Assembly: GCA_937886325.1 (NCBI GenBank)
Contig: CALABV010000210.1
Location: 1-64,000 of the forward strand
Reading direction: 5' to 3'
Length of the DNA stretch: 64,000 nt
From: an uncultured Geobacter sp.
GTDB taxonomy: Bacteria; Desulfobacterota; Desulfuromonadia; Geobacterales; Geobacteraceae
Shown here in pieces: positions 52,613 through 60,186 of the stretch; within the stretch, counting starts at the first letter, position 1, and each line of letters starts with the position of its first letter. A program made the translations under genes and the position numbers. The notes beneath the pieces were generated by a model. That model made no database searches, was not told the DNA's origin, and saw nothing but the letters and a program-made list of their open reading frames with translations.

Positions 52613-53125
52613 TCAGTCCGGATGCAGGAAAGCCCCAATGGTGACGGCGATTTTCTCCAAGGCAAGCAATTCGTTCCTGGAAAAGTCGGCCCCGGCGCAC
52701 GCGACGTCCTCCGCTTTTCTGCAGACCTGAAGTACCCCCGTGACCTGCCCCTCCCGTGTCAGGGGCACACTCATGATCTTCTGGATGGGCAGGGTATGGG
52801 GTTCCGTGCCGCGGAACAATTCGAAGAAGGATGCGTGGGGTGTGACGGCAAAAGAGTTGTTCAGGAAACCCTTTTTCTCGCGGGCCGTCCTGGCAACGAG
52901 CGGGTTTGCCGCGGAAATCGGTACGGTTCCAGCGTCCCGTAGGCGCCGAGGCCAGATGAAATGGAGGGATTCGCCGGTCGGGTCGAGCAGGAAGACCGCC
53001 ACTTCGTCCGGTTTTACCGAGAATGCTCGGGATACGAGCGTGGCAGCCGTTTCCAGCTTGTCTTCGTCTGCCGGTGCCGCTGACAGCGACGCATGGAGTC
53101 TCATGCAGAATTCATCCAGTTTCAT
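52613..53125 (-). CDS. Stand-alone GAF-domain protein
   Basis: A 170-residue protein that is almost wholly one GAF-like sensor domain (about residues 15-165; KIMSVPLTREGQVTGVLQV is the clearest part). There is no output domain and no signal peptide. ATG start is seven bases after AGGAG; a longer reading adds nine residues over that site. It faces rmuC convergently with 24 bases between. Ligand and partner are unknown. Confidence 0.75.
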   Translation of the reverse strand: MKLDEFCMRLHASLSAAPADEDKLETAATLVSRAFSVKPDEVAVFLLDPTGESLHFIWPRRLRDAGTVPISAANPLVARTAREKKGFLNNSFAVTPHASFFELFRGTEPHTLPIQKIMSVPLTREGQVTGVLQVCRKAEDVACAGADFSRNELLALEKIAVTIGAFLHPD

Positions 53126-53188
53126 GTCGTTTCTCCTGATAGTGCTGCTCATCCTTTAGCACAAGGGCCTTGCTTCGGTCAAAAAGAA

Positions 53189-53218
53189 TTGCATCAGGAA
53201 AAATATCGTCTATATAGT
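53189..53218 (+). promoter_or_regulatory. Possible promoter of the zinc-ribbon gene
   Basis: TTGCAT (53189-53194) lies 16 bases before TATATA (53211-53216) and 18 before TATAGT (53213-53218). It sits in the divergent gap upstream of the 53316 gene. Either -10 register is plausible. Confidence 0.42.
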
Positions 53219-53315
53219 ATTCCGACGTGATACACGTTTCTTTGCTTCCGCAAACCGGGAAGAGAGGTCTTTTCCGCGGGCAGTGACATACCGTTACCCA
53301 AAGGAGCTCCATTGT

Positions 53316-53720
53316 ATGCAAGATTTGTCCGAGATGCATGAAAAATGCAGTCAGTGCGGATTTGAGTACGCACGAATCGACACGGAGCGGTGGCTCGACA
53401 ATACCGCCCGTCGTGTCATGTGCCCTGTCTGCGGCTGGACCAGGCTGGAAGAGCATCACTGGCCTGACGGGATTCCCCAGTTGCTGAAACGGACAGAGAG
53501 CTTCGGTTTCGGAGCATATAGACTTGTACCGCCCGGCGGATATTCGGGATACAACGCATTTCACTCTTCACCCGATCCGGCGGTTATCGAGCACATCAGG
53601 GAACTCCTGAACAAAAAGGGATGGAAGGGGTACCTGACACTCTGGGATCAATCCGCCGGTCGCGCACGTCTGGTGGAGGGGAGTCCTCTGCAGAAATTCG
53701 ATGCAACCGGATCGAAGTAG
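53316..53720 (+). CDS. Hypothetical protein with an N-terminal zinc ribbon
   Basis: A 134-residue protein that I do not recognise. Two CxxC pairs (CSQCGFEYARI and MCPVCGWTRLEEHHW) form a probable zinc ribbon within residues 8-45. The rest has GAYRLVPPGGYSGYNAFHSS and a helical region. ATG 53316 follows AAAGGAG; an upstream in-frame ATG covers that site. It stands alone between a promoter candidate and a strong terminator. Confidence 0.72.
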   Translation: MQDLSEMHEKCSQCGFEYARIDTERWLDNTARRVMCPVCGWTRLEEHHWPDGIPQLLKRTESFGFGAYRLVPPGGYSGYNAFHSSPDPAVIEHIRELLNKKGWKGYLTLWDQSAGRARLVEGSPLQKFDATGSK

Positions 53721-53747
53721 AAAAGACCGTCGTTGCGGTTGAAAACG

Positions 53748-53786
53748 ATAAAACCGGGCCTGATGCGCTTTCAGGCCCGGTTTTTT
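53748..53786. terminator. Bidirectional terminator with a perfect 13-bp stem
   Basis: AAACCGGGCCTGA (53751-53763) and TCAGGCCCGGTTT (53771-53783) pair perfectly around a seven-base loop, with T on the right and A on the left. It separates the zinc-ribbon gene from the convergent hopanoid operon and serves both. Confidence 0.92.
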
Positions 53787-53810
53787 GTGCTGATTCCGAA
53801 GAACAGGTGT

Positions 53811-54809
53811 TCACCTCAGATTCCAGACAATCATCTCCCACATATCCCGCCAGTTTTTCCCCAACTCCCTCACCACCGACGGCTCGAAGCCGCAATGCAT
53901 CATGCACTGCGCGCAACGCTCGTCCTTTCCGACGCCGTATTTGTCCCAGTCGGTCTTTTCCATCATTTCCCGGTAGCTCGGATAATGGGTGTCGGTAATC
54001 AGGTAGCAGGGGGCTTTCCATCCCTGTGTGTTGCGGGTCGGGTTCCCCCACGGAGTGCAGTCCAGCTTCTTTTCCCCCATGAGAAAGCGGAGATACATGG
54101 GTGTGGAGAGGATCCTGTGCCGTTTGCTCATCTCGAAGACCTCGCGGAACTTTCTCTCTATTTCGCGACGTTCAAGAAAGAGCTTCTCACCCACCGCCTC
54201 ATAACCGAACCCCGGCGCCACCAGGAAGCCGTCCACGCCGATATCGTTGAGAAGGGTAAAGAGTTCGTCGATCTCTTTCAGGTCCGTTTCCTTGAAGATG
54301 GTGGTATTGGTCCAGATACGGAAACCGGCCTTTTTGGCGGCGCGGATCCCGTCAATGGCTATGGCGAAGGCATCGGGATGCTCAAGTATCCGGTTATGGG
54401 TCGCTTCCATCCCATCCATGTGCACGTTCAGGGTGAAATTCGGGTGGGGCCGCATCCATCCCAGCGCATCCTTCAACAGGATGCCGTTGGTACAGAAGTA
54501 GATGTGTTTTTTCCGGGCCAGCACCCCATCGATCAGCGCGTGAACGTGGGTATAGAGGAGCGGTTCGCCACCGGTGATAGTAACGACGGGCGCCGGACAT
54601 TCATCTACCGAGTGGAGACAATCCTCAAGCGACATTTCTTGCGCGAGCGTAGCGGCGTATTCGCGGATGCGTCCGCAGCCGGAGCAGGAGAGATTGCAGA
54701 GATGGGTGGGTTCCAGCATGAGAACGAGGGGAAATCTATCAACCCCGTGGAACTTGTTCCGCATGATGTAGTTTGTCAGGTCCAGGTTCAACTTCAGAGG
54801 GAAACGCAT
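53811..54809 (-). CDS. hpnH: Hopanoid side-chain radical SAM enzyme HpnH
   Basis: A 332-residue radical SAM enzyme that joins adenosine to diploptene, giving adenosylhopane, the first step of extended hopanoid side chains. The iron-sulfur cysteines are Cys38, Cys42 and Cys45 (CNLSCSGC), followed by TITGGEPLLY. The C-terminal region has a further Cys set (CAQCMMHCGFE). The ATG is about ten bases after AAGGAAG; an in-frame GTG seven codons earlier has no ribosome binding site. It is the last gene of shc-hpnA-dxs-hpnH. Confidence 0.94.
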   Translation of the reverse strand: MRFPLKLNLDLTNYIMRNKFHGVDRFPLVLMLEPTHLCNLSCSGCGRIREYAATLAQEMSLEDCLHSVDECPAPVVTITGGEPLLYTHVHALIDGVLARKKHIYFCTNGILLKDALGWMRPHPNFTLNVHMDGMEATHNRILEHPDAFAIAIDGIRAAKKAGFRIWTNTTIFKETDLKEIDELFTLLNDIGVDGFLVAPGFGYEAVGEKLFLERREIERKFREVFEMSKRHRILSTPMYLRFLMGEKKLDCTPWGNPTRNTQGWKAPCYLITDTHYPSYREMMEKTDWDKYGVGKDERCAQCMMHCGFEPSVVRELGKNWRDMWEMIVWNLR

Positions 54810-54854
54810 GGGTACAACTCTTCCTTTCACGGGAAAAACAAAGTGGATCGTGTC

Positions 54855-56768
54855 TTATTTGATGCGCGCCAACGCGGGAGCGCTCGTGTTTCCGCGTATC
54901 AGTAACTCTCCGGCTGAAGCGGCGATGCCCGCGGCGTCAAGTCCCAGGTCCGCACGCAGCTGGGACTGGCTCCCATGCTCGATGAAGCGGTCCGGGATGC
55001 CGATCCTTTTTACCCTTACATCGAACATGCCGGCAGATTCGAGCAGTTCGAGGATTGCGCTGCCGAAACCGCCCGCCAGCGCGTTTTCCTCCACGGTAAG
55101 CAGGACCCCGGTTCGTGACGCGGCCTTCAGTATCAGTTCCCTGTCGAGGGGTTTCACGAAGCGGGCATTGATAACCGTGGCGCGGATACCTTTTTCCGCA
55201 AGGAGTCTGGAGGCTTCCACTGCCGGGTAGACCGTGGCTCCGACGGCAATCACGGCCAGGTCGTCTCCATCCATGAGCACCTCGCCTCTACCGATTTCCA
55301 ACGATATCGGCATATCGTCCATGGGGACGCCGTAGCCGGCCCCCCGGGGGTAGCGAAGGGCGATGGGACGCCCGGAATAGACAGCCGTCTTCAGCATGTG
55401 CTGAAGCTCGTTTTCGTCCTTGGGCGCCATCACCGTCATCTCGGGAAGGTGTCGCAGAAAGGAGAGATCGAAGACGCCGTGGTGGGTGGGACCGTCGTCC
55501 CCAACCAGCCCGCCCCGGTCAAGCGCGATGGTCACCGGCAGTTTCTGCAGGCAGATGTCGTGGAATATCTGGTCGTAGGCCCGTTGGGCAAAGGTGGAGT
55601 AAATCGCCGTCACCGGACGGAACCCTTCGGCGGCCAGTCCCGCTGAAAAGGTGAGGGCATGCTGCTCTGCAATCCCCACATCGAAGAAACGGCCGGGAAA
55701 GGCCTTTGCGAAGGGAGTCAGACCGGTTCCGTCCGGCATTGCGGCGGTAACGGCGATGATCCTGTCATCCTCCTCGCCCAGTTTCACCATGGTGCGGCCG
55801 AAAATCGCGGTATACGAGCTTGCGCCGCCCTTGGCGGCCTTTACCGCGCCGGTCTCGATATCAAAGGGACCGACGCCGTGGAAGAGGTCCGGAGTCTGTT
55901 CCGCGGGCGGATACCCTTTTCCCTTGGTGGTCATTACATGGATGAGTACAGGACCCTCCGCGGTCCGGCAGTTCCGGAACACCTCTATCAATTGGGAAAG
56001 ATCGTGCCCCTGGATGGGACCCACATAGTCGAAGCCGAGCGCTTCGAACAGTGTCCCCGGCGTTAGGAACCCCTTGAGGGAGTTTTCCGCCTTGCGGGCA
56101 AAGTGGAGGATGTTCCCGCCTATGGCCGGTATCCCTTTCAGGAGAGACTGCATCTCCTTTTTCAGTTCCCGATAATACTTGCCGGTCAGCTTGCGCGAGA
56201 TAAAGGAGGAAAAGGCTCCCACATTCTTTGAGATGGACATTTCGTTATCATTAAGGACAACGATGAGATTCTTTCGAAGGTGGCCCGCCTGGTTGAGCGC
56301 CTCGAAGGCCATGCCGCCGGTGAGGGACCCGTCACCGATGACGGCGATTACCTTGCCGTCTTTGCCGGTCAGGCTGTCAGCCGCGGCCATGCCGAGGCCC
56401 GCGGAGATGGAGGTGGAGGAATGGCCTGCGCCGAACGCATCGTGCGGGGATTCGCAGCGCTTCGGAAAGCCGCTAATCCCCTTGTACTGGCGCTGGGTGT
56501 GGAAGACCTCCCTCCGACCGGTAAGTATTTTGTGGGTATAGGCCTGATGGCCGACATCCCAGATGATCCTGTCTGACGGAGACTCGAAGCAGTAGTGGAG
56601 CGCCAGGGTCAACTCGACGCACCCGAGATTGGAGGCCAGGTGGCCGCCGGTCCTGGAAACCGTTTCCAGCAGAAAGCCCCGGATCTCCTCGCTGAGGAGG
56701 GGAAGTTCATTTTCTTTCAGGCGTTTCAGATCTTCGGGGCCGTTGATTTTTTCGAGGAGTTGATACAT
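54855..56768 (-). CDS. dxs: 1-deoxy-D-xylulose-5-phosphate synthase
   Basis: A 637-residue thiamine-diphosphate enzyme that joins pyruvate and glyceraldehyde 3-phosphate in the first step of the MEP isoprenoid route. The thiamine site [18 protein letters not shown] and NDNEMSIS is intact, the transketolase pyrimidine domain has [16 protein letters not shown], and length is normal. AGGAG lies six bases before the ATG. Its place inside a hopanoid operon ties precursor supply to hopanoid production. Confidence 0.96.
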   Translation of the reverse strand: MYQLLEKINGPEDLKRLKENELPLLSEEIRGFLLETVSRTGGHLASNLGCVELTLALHYCFESPSDRIIWDVGHQAYTHKILTGRREVFHTQRQYKGISGFPKRCESPHDAFGAGHSSTSISAGLGMAAADSLTGKDGKVIAVIGDGSLTGGMAFEALNQAGHLRKNLIVVLNDNEMSISKNVGAFSSFISRKLTGKYYRELKKEMQSLLKGIPAIGGNILHFARKAENSLKGFLTPGTLFEALGFDYVGPIQGHDLSQLIEVFRNCRTAEGPVLIHVMTTKGKGYPPAEQTPDLFHGVGPFDIETGAVKAAKGGASSYTAIFGRTMVKLGEEDDRIIAVTAAMPDGTGLTPFAKAFPGRFFDVGIAEQHALTFSAGLAAEGFRPVTAIYSTFAQRAYDQIFHDICLQKLPVTIALDRGGLVGDDGPTHHGVFDLSFLRHLPEMTVMAPKDENELQHMLKTAVYSGRPIALRYPRGAGYGVPMDDMPISLEIGRGEVLMDGDDLAVIAVGATVYPAVEASRLLAEKGIRATVINARFVKPLDRELILKAASRTGVLLTVEENALAGGFGSAILELLESAGMFDVRVKRIGIPDRFIEHGSQSQLRADLGLDAAGIAASAGELLIRGNTSAPALARIK

Positions 56769-56831
56769 GGCTGACTCCTGGGATTACGTGTTTGAGGAAC
56801 CGGGCTGCTTTCATCCGGTCCGGTGCCCTTT

Positions 56832-57830
56832 TCAGTCTGCCCGCTGTACGTAGCCTTCGGCGCGGAACCATTCCACCGCCTTCGTAAGGGCATTCTTGAC
56901 GGGTTGCTGGGGAAGCCCCAACTCCCGTATCGCCTTGGAGGAGTCGAAATACATGAGCTTTCCCGCCATGCGCACCCCGGCCAGGGGGATGAGCGGTTCC
57001 CTGCCCGTCACCCGCGAAAGCGCCTCATTGGCGTACGCCGCCAGGAGGATGGGGGTATAGGGAAGCTTGACCCTGGGGGCGGGGAGTCCGGATATCTCCT
57101 CCAGAAGAGAGAATATGTCCCGCAGGGTCAGGTTCTGGTTGCCTAAGATGTATTTCTCTCCGATCCGTCCGTGCCGGGCGGCCAGGACGTGCCCTTTCGC
57201 GCAATCTTCCACGTCGATGAGATTGAGGCCGGTATCCAGATAGGCGGGCATCCTGCGGTTGAGGAAATCGACGATGATCCTGCCGGTGGGAGTCGGTTTG
57301 ATGTCCAGCCGCCCCACCGGCGTGGACGGGTTCACGATGACCAGCGGAAGGCCCCGTTCGAGAAAGGTCTCCGCTTCCCGTTCGGCGAGGAATTTGCTTT
57401 TTTTGTAGTGGCCGACCATTTCGTCGAAGGAAACGGGGGTATCTTCGGTTCCCGGAGTTCCATCACCGGGGTTGCCGAGGGTGCCGACACTGCTGGTATA
57501 GACGACACGCGAAAGATTGCGCTTCAATGCCGCTTCGAGAACGGAGCGTGTCCCGCCCACATTAACGTCGTACATGGACTTCGGGTTGCGGGTCCAGAGA
57601 CGGTAATCCGCCGCGGCGTGAAACAGGGTGTCGCATCCCGCGAGGCCCTGTTCAAGGGAGTCCTGATCAAGGAGATCCCCTTCGTGGAGTTCAATGGGGA
57701 GCCCGGCAAGATTCGCTTTGATCGATCCGGGCCGGACAAGCGCCTTGACTTCGCATCCCTGTTCGAGCAGTTCCCGCGCAAGGCTTGCGCCGATAAAACC
57801 GGTTGCTCCGGTAATAAAAACTTTTTTCAT
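56832..57830 (-). CDS. hpnA: Hopanoid-associated sugar epimerase HpnA
   Basis: A 332-residue extended short-chain dehydrogenase. The NAD(P) site GATGFIGASLARELLEQG is at residues 8-25 and the catalytic YxxxK is in HYKKSKFLAE. Members next to shc are named HpnA, but their substrate is not well established. A 7-bp hairpin (AGCGGCA/TGCCGCT) lies directly before the ATG and no good ribosome binding site is seen, which suggests structured or coupled initiation after shc. Confidence 0.88.
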   Translation of the reverse strand: MKKVFITGATGFIGASLARELLEQGCEVKALVRPGSIKANLAGLPIELHEGDLLDQDSLEQGLAGCDTLFHAAADYRLWTRNPKSMYDVNVGGTRSVLEAALKRNLSRVVYTSSVGTLGNPGDGTPGTEDTPVSFDEMVGHYKKSKFLAEREAETFLERGLPLVIVNPSTPVGRLDIKPTPTGRIIVDFLNRRMPAYLDTGLNLIDVEDCAKGHVLAARHGRIGEKYILGNQNLTLRDIFSLLEEISGLPAPRVKLPYTPILLAAYANEALSRVTGREPLIPLAGVRMAGKLMYFDSSKAIRELGLPQQPVKNALTKAVEWFRAEGYVQRAD

Positions 57831-57896
57831 AGAAGCGGCAATGGAATGCCGCTCTTCCGCGGGCGAGCGTTTCGATGGAGAAGAGCGGCGAATGTA

Positions 57897-59939
57897 TCAG
57901 TCGTTTTCGCCCGGAAGGGAGCGGTATTTCCCCAGGGCCATAAGAGGGAAGCAGTTGCGGTAGATGTGGTATTTAATCATGAAATACTTGGGGAATCCGG
58001 TGCCGGTGAACTGATCTTCATCCCATGTCCCGTCGGGTTTCTGCGTCCGGATCAGGTACTGGATGCCGTCGGCTACCGAGGTGGATTTCTCCTCTCCCGC
58101 CGCCATGAGGGCGAGGAGCGCCCAGGCGGTCTGGGAAGGGGTGGTGTCCCCGATACCGGCGAGCGACGGATCATGGTATGATTCGCAGCTTTCACCCCAT
58201 CCCCCGTCCTCGTTCTGCTTCGCCTTCAGCCAGTTCACCGCCTTTCGGATATACGGCTGAGACGGATCCTCGCCCATTGCCTGGAGCCCGGACAGCACGG
58301 ACCATGTACCGTAGATGTAATTAACGCCCCACCGGCCCCACCAGGGTCCTTCCGGGTCCTGGTTCTTCTTGATGAATTCGAGCGCTCGAACCGCGGCGGG
58401 ATGCTCCTTCGGGTAATCGAAGGTGCCCATCAGTTCCAGCATCCTGCCGGTAAGATCCGCGGTCGGGGGATCGATGAGGGCCTCCAGGTCGGCAAAGGGG
58501 ATTTTGTTGAGGATATGCTTGGTGTTGTCCTTGTCGAACGCGCCCCATCCGCCGTTCTTGCTCTGCATCCCCAGGCACCAGCGGATGCCGCGCTTGATGG
58601 CGTCGTCCTTCGCCTTTCCGTTTTTGGTCTTCACATCTTTAATCGCCATCATGACGATCCCGGAATCATCAACATCCGGATACCAGTCATTGAGGAACTC
58701 GAATGCCCATCCTCCCGGTTCCAGGTCGGGACACTTGATCTTCCAGTCGCCGGCTTTGCGCACTTCCCGATCCAGGAGCCACTGGGTTGCCTTCACCAAG
58801 GCAGGGTGATCGTTCGGCACGCCGGCGTCGATGAGCCCCTTGAGCGCCAAGGCGGTGTCCCATACGGGAGAGACACAGGACTGGAGGACGATGCTCTCCT
58901 CGCTTTCGATGCAGAAGTTGGCAAGGGCATCGAGCCCCTTCTGGATAACGGGATGATCGTTGGCGTAGCCGAGACAGTGCAGAGCCAGGATGGAGTTGAG
59001 CATGGCCGGCTGGATGCCGCCCCAGTCACCGGATGGTTCCTGGTGGTCAAGCACCCATTTTTCGGCGAAAGCCATGGCCCTTTTCATGAAGGGCCGGATG
59101 GGACTTCGTTCGTAGATCTTCAGCAGGTGATCCACGCCGATGAAAAAGTTCTTCCAGGTGAGGATTCCCTCTTCCTTGGTGAAGGTGTAGTCCGTGGGAC
59201 GCGGCGGTCGAACATACAGTTCCTGGACTCGCGCCCGCGGCGGCAGCCTGCGCACCGGACGGGTGGCCATGACGATGGCGAGGGGGAGAATCGTGGCGCG
59301 GGACCAGCTGGAGAGTTCATACATGTTCAGGAATGCCCAGTCCGGCACCAGCGACAACTCGATGGGCATGGACGGTACGCCGAACCAGGCGAATTCCCCG
59401 AAGAGCGCGAGAAAAATCTTGGTGAAAACGCGGGTCTTGATGATGCCGCCGTTCTCCAGAATGAAGGCGCGGGCCTTCTCCAGCGCCGGGTGGTCCGACG
59501 AGTAGCCCGCCAGCTTCAGTGCGAAATACGCCTCCACCGTTGTGGAAAGATCGCCGGGACCTCCGTAGTAAATGGTCCAGTAGCCGCCGTCGGTCTGTTT
59601 GCTGAGGATGTAGTTCGCCAGCTTCTTTTCCCGGCCCTTGTCCACCATGCCGAGGAAATGGAACAGCATGATGTATTCGGCGGTAATGGTGACGTTTGAT
59701 TCCAGTTCCGCCCACCAGTACCCTTCCGAGACCTGTTCCCGGAAGAAAAAATCGCAGCTGCGCCGGATGGTCGTATCCAGGGGATTGGTTGTTTCGACCG
59801 CTTTCTTTTTCCAGATGGAAGCGGGCAGGTGGTGAACTTTGGCGCCGGACTTCCCGGGTTTTCGGGGTTCGGTCTTCTCTGTGAGGGTTCCGTTAAAAGA
59901 TGTCAGAGCATGTGAAATTGGGTATTTGCAGGATTTCAT
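57897..59939 (-). CDS. shc: Squalene-hopene cyclase
   Basis: A 680-residue triterpene cyclase (also named HpnF) that folds squalene into hopene at the membrane. The repeated QW motifs are present (for example GYWWAELESN, DGGYWTIYYGG, GDWGGIQPA, NGGWGAFD, DGGWGES). The catalytic acid motif is Asp422-Val-Asp-Asp425, but the next residues are Ser-Gly where textbook enzymes have Thr-Ala. An N-terminal tail of about 50 residues precedes the first helix. ATG is nine bases after CGGAG. It opens the operon shc-hpnA-dxs-hpnH. Confidence 0.94.
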   Translation of the reverse strand: MKSCKYPISHALTSFNGTLTEKTEPRKPGKSGAKVHHLPASIWKKKAVETTNPLDTTIRRSCDFFFREQVSEGYWWAELESNVTITAEYIMLFHFLGMVDKGREKKLANYILSKQTDGGYWTIYYGGPGDLSTTVEAYFALKLAGYSSDHPALEKARAFILENGGIIKTRVFTKIFLALFGEFAWFGVPSMPIELSLVPDWAFLNMYELSSWSRATILPLAIVMATRPVRRLPPRARVQELYVRPPRPTDYTFTKEEGILTWKNFFIGVDHLLKIYERSPIRPFMKRAMAFAEKWVLDHQEPSGDWGGIQPAMLNSILALHCLGYANDHPVIQKGLDALANFCIESEESIVLQSCVSPVWDTALALKGLIDAGVPNDHPALVKATQWLLDREVRKAGDWKIKCPDLEPGGWAFEFLNDWYPDVDDSGIVMMAIKDVKTKNGKAKDDAIKRGIRWCLGMQSKNGGWGAFDKDNTKHILNKIPFADLEALIDPPTADLTGRMLELMGTFDYPKEHPAAVRALEFIKKNQDPEGPWWGRWGVNYIYGTWSVLSGLQAMGEDPSQPYIRKAVNWLKAKQNEDGGWGESCESYHDPSLAGIGDTTPSQTAWALLALMAAGEEKSTSVADGIQYLIRTQKPDGTWDEDQFTGTGFPKYFMIKYHIYRNCFPLMALGKYRSLPGEND

Positions 59940-60186
59940 TACAGTGAACTCCGGAGAAACCAAAAAAAATCGGCGTCTTTTTTCGGGACGCACGATGGCA
60001 TTATGATAAATTACCGCAAATTTCTACCACATTTTTTAGAAAAGGTATACCTCTTTTCAGGGTAAAAGCGAGGTTTCGACGGATTTTCATGCGGTTGCGC
60101 CACGCGAGCGCCACGTGGGCAGGTTGATTTTCACCTTCTCCCTATGGTACCCTCAACCCGCTTTTTAAAAGAGGAGGTCGTGAAAA

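Noticed and set aside
53733..54905. A 390-codon + strand reading opposite hpnH
   Set aside because: Antisense shadow of HpnH, whose radical SAM cysteines and family length are clear. It also runs through the terminator at 53748-53786.
58401..59699. A 432-codon + strand reading opposite shc
   Set aside because: It lies wholly antisense to a clear squalene-hopene cyclase and follows from the high G+C third positions; its translation has no recognisable domain.
59940..60186. Sigma-54 or sigma-70 promoters in the shc-hpnN gap
   Set aside because: TTGATT and TATGGT on the + strand are 13 bases apart, and no TGGCAC-N5-TTGCA site was found. Promoters must exist but I could not support one.
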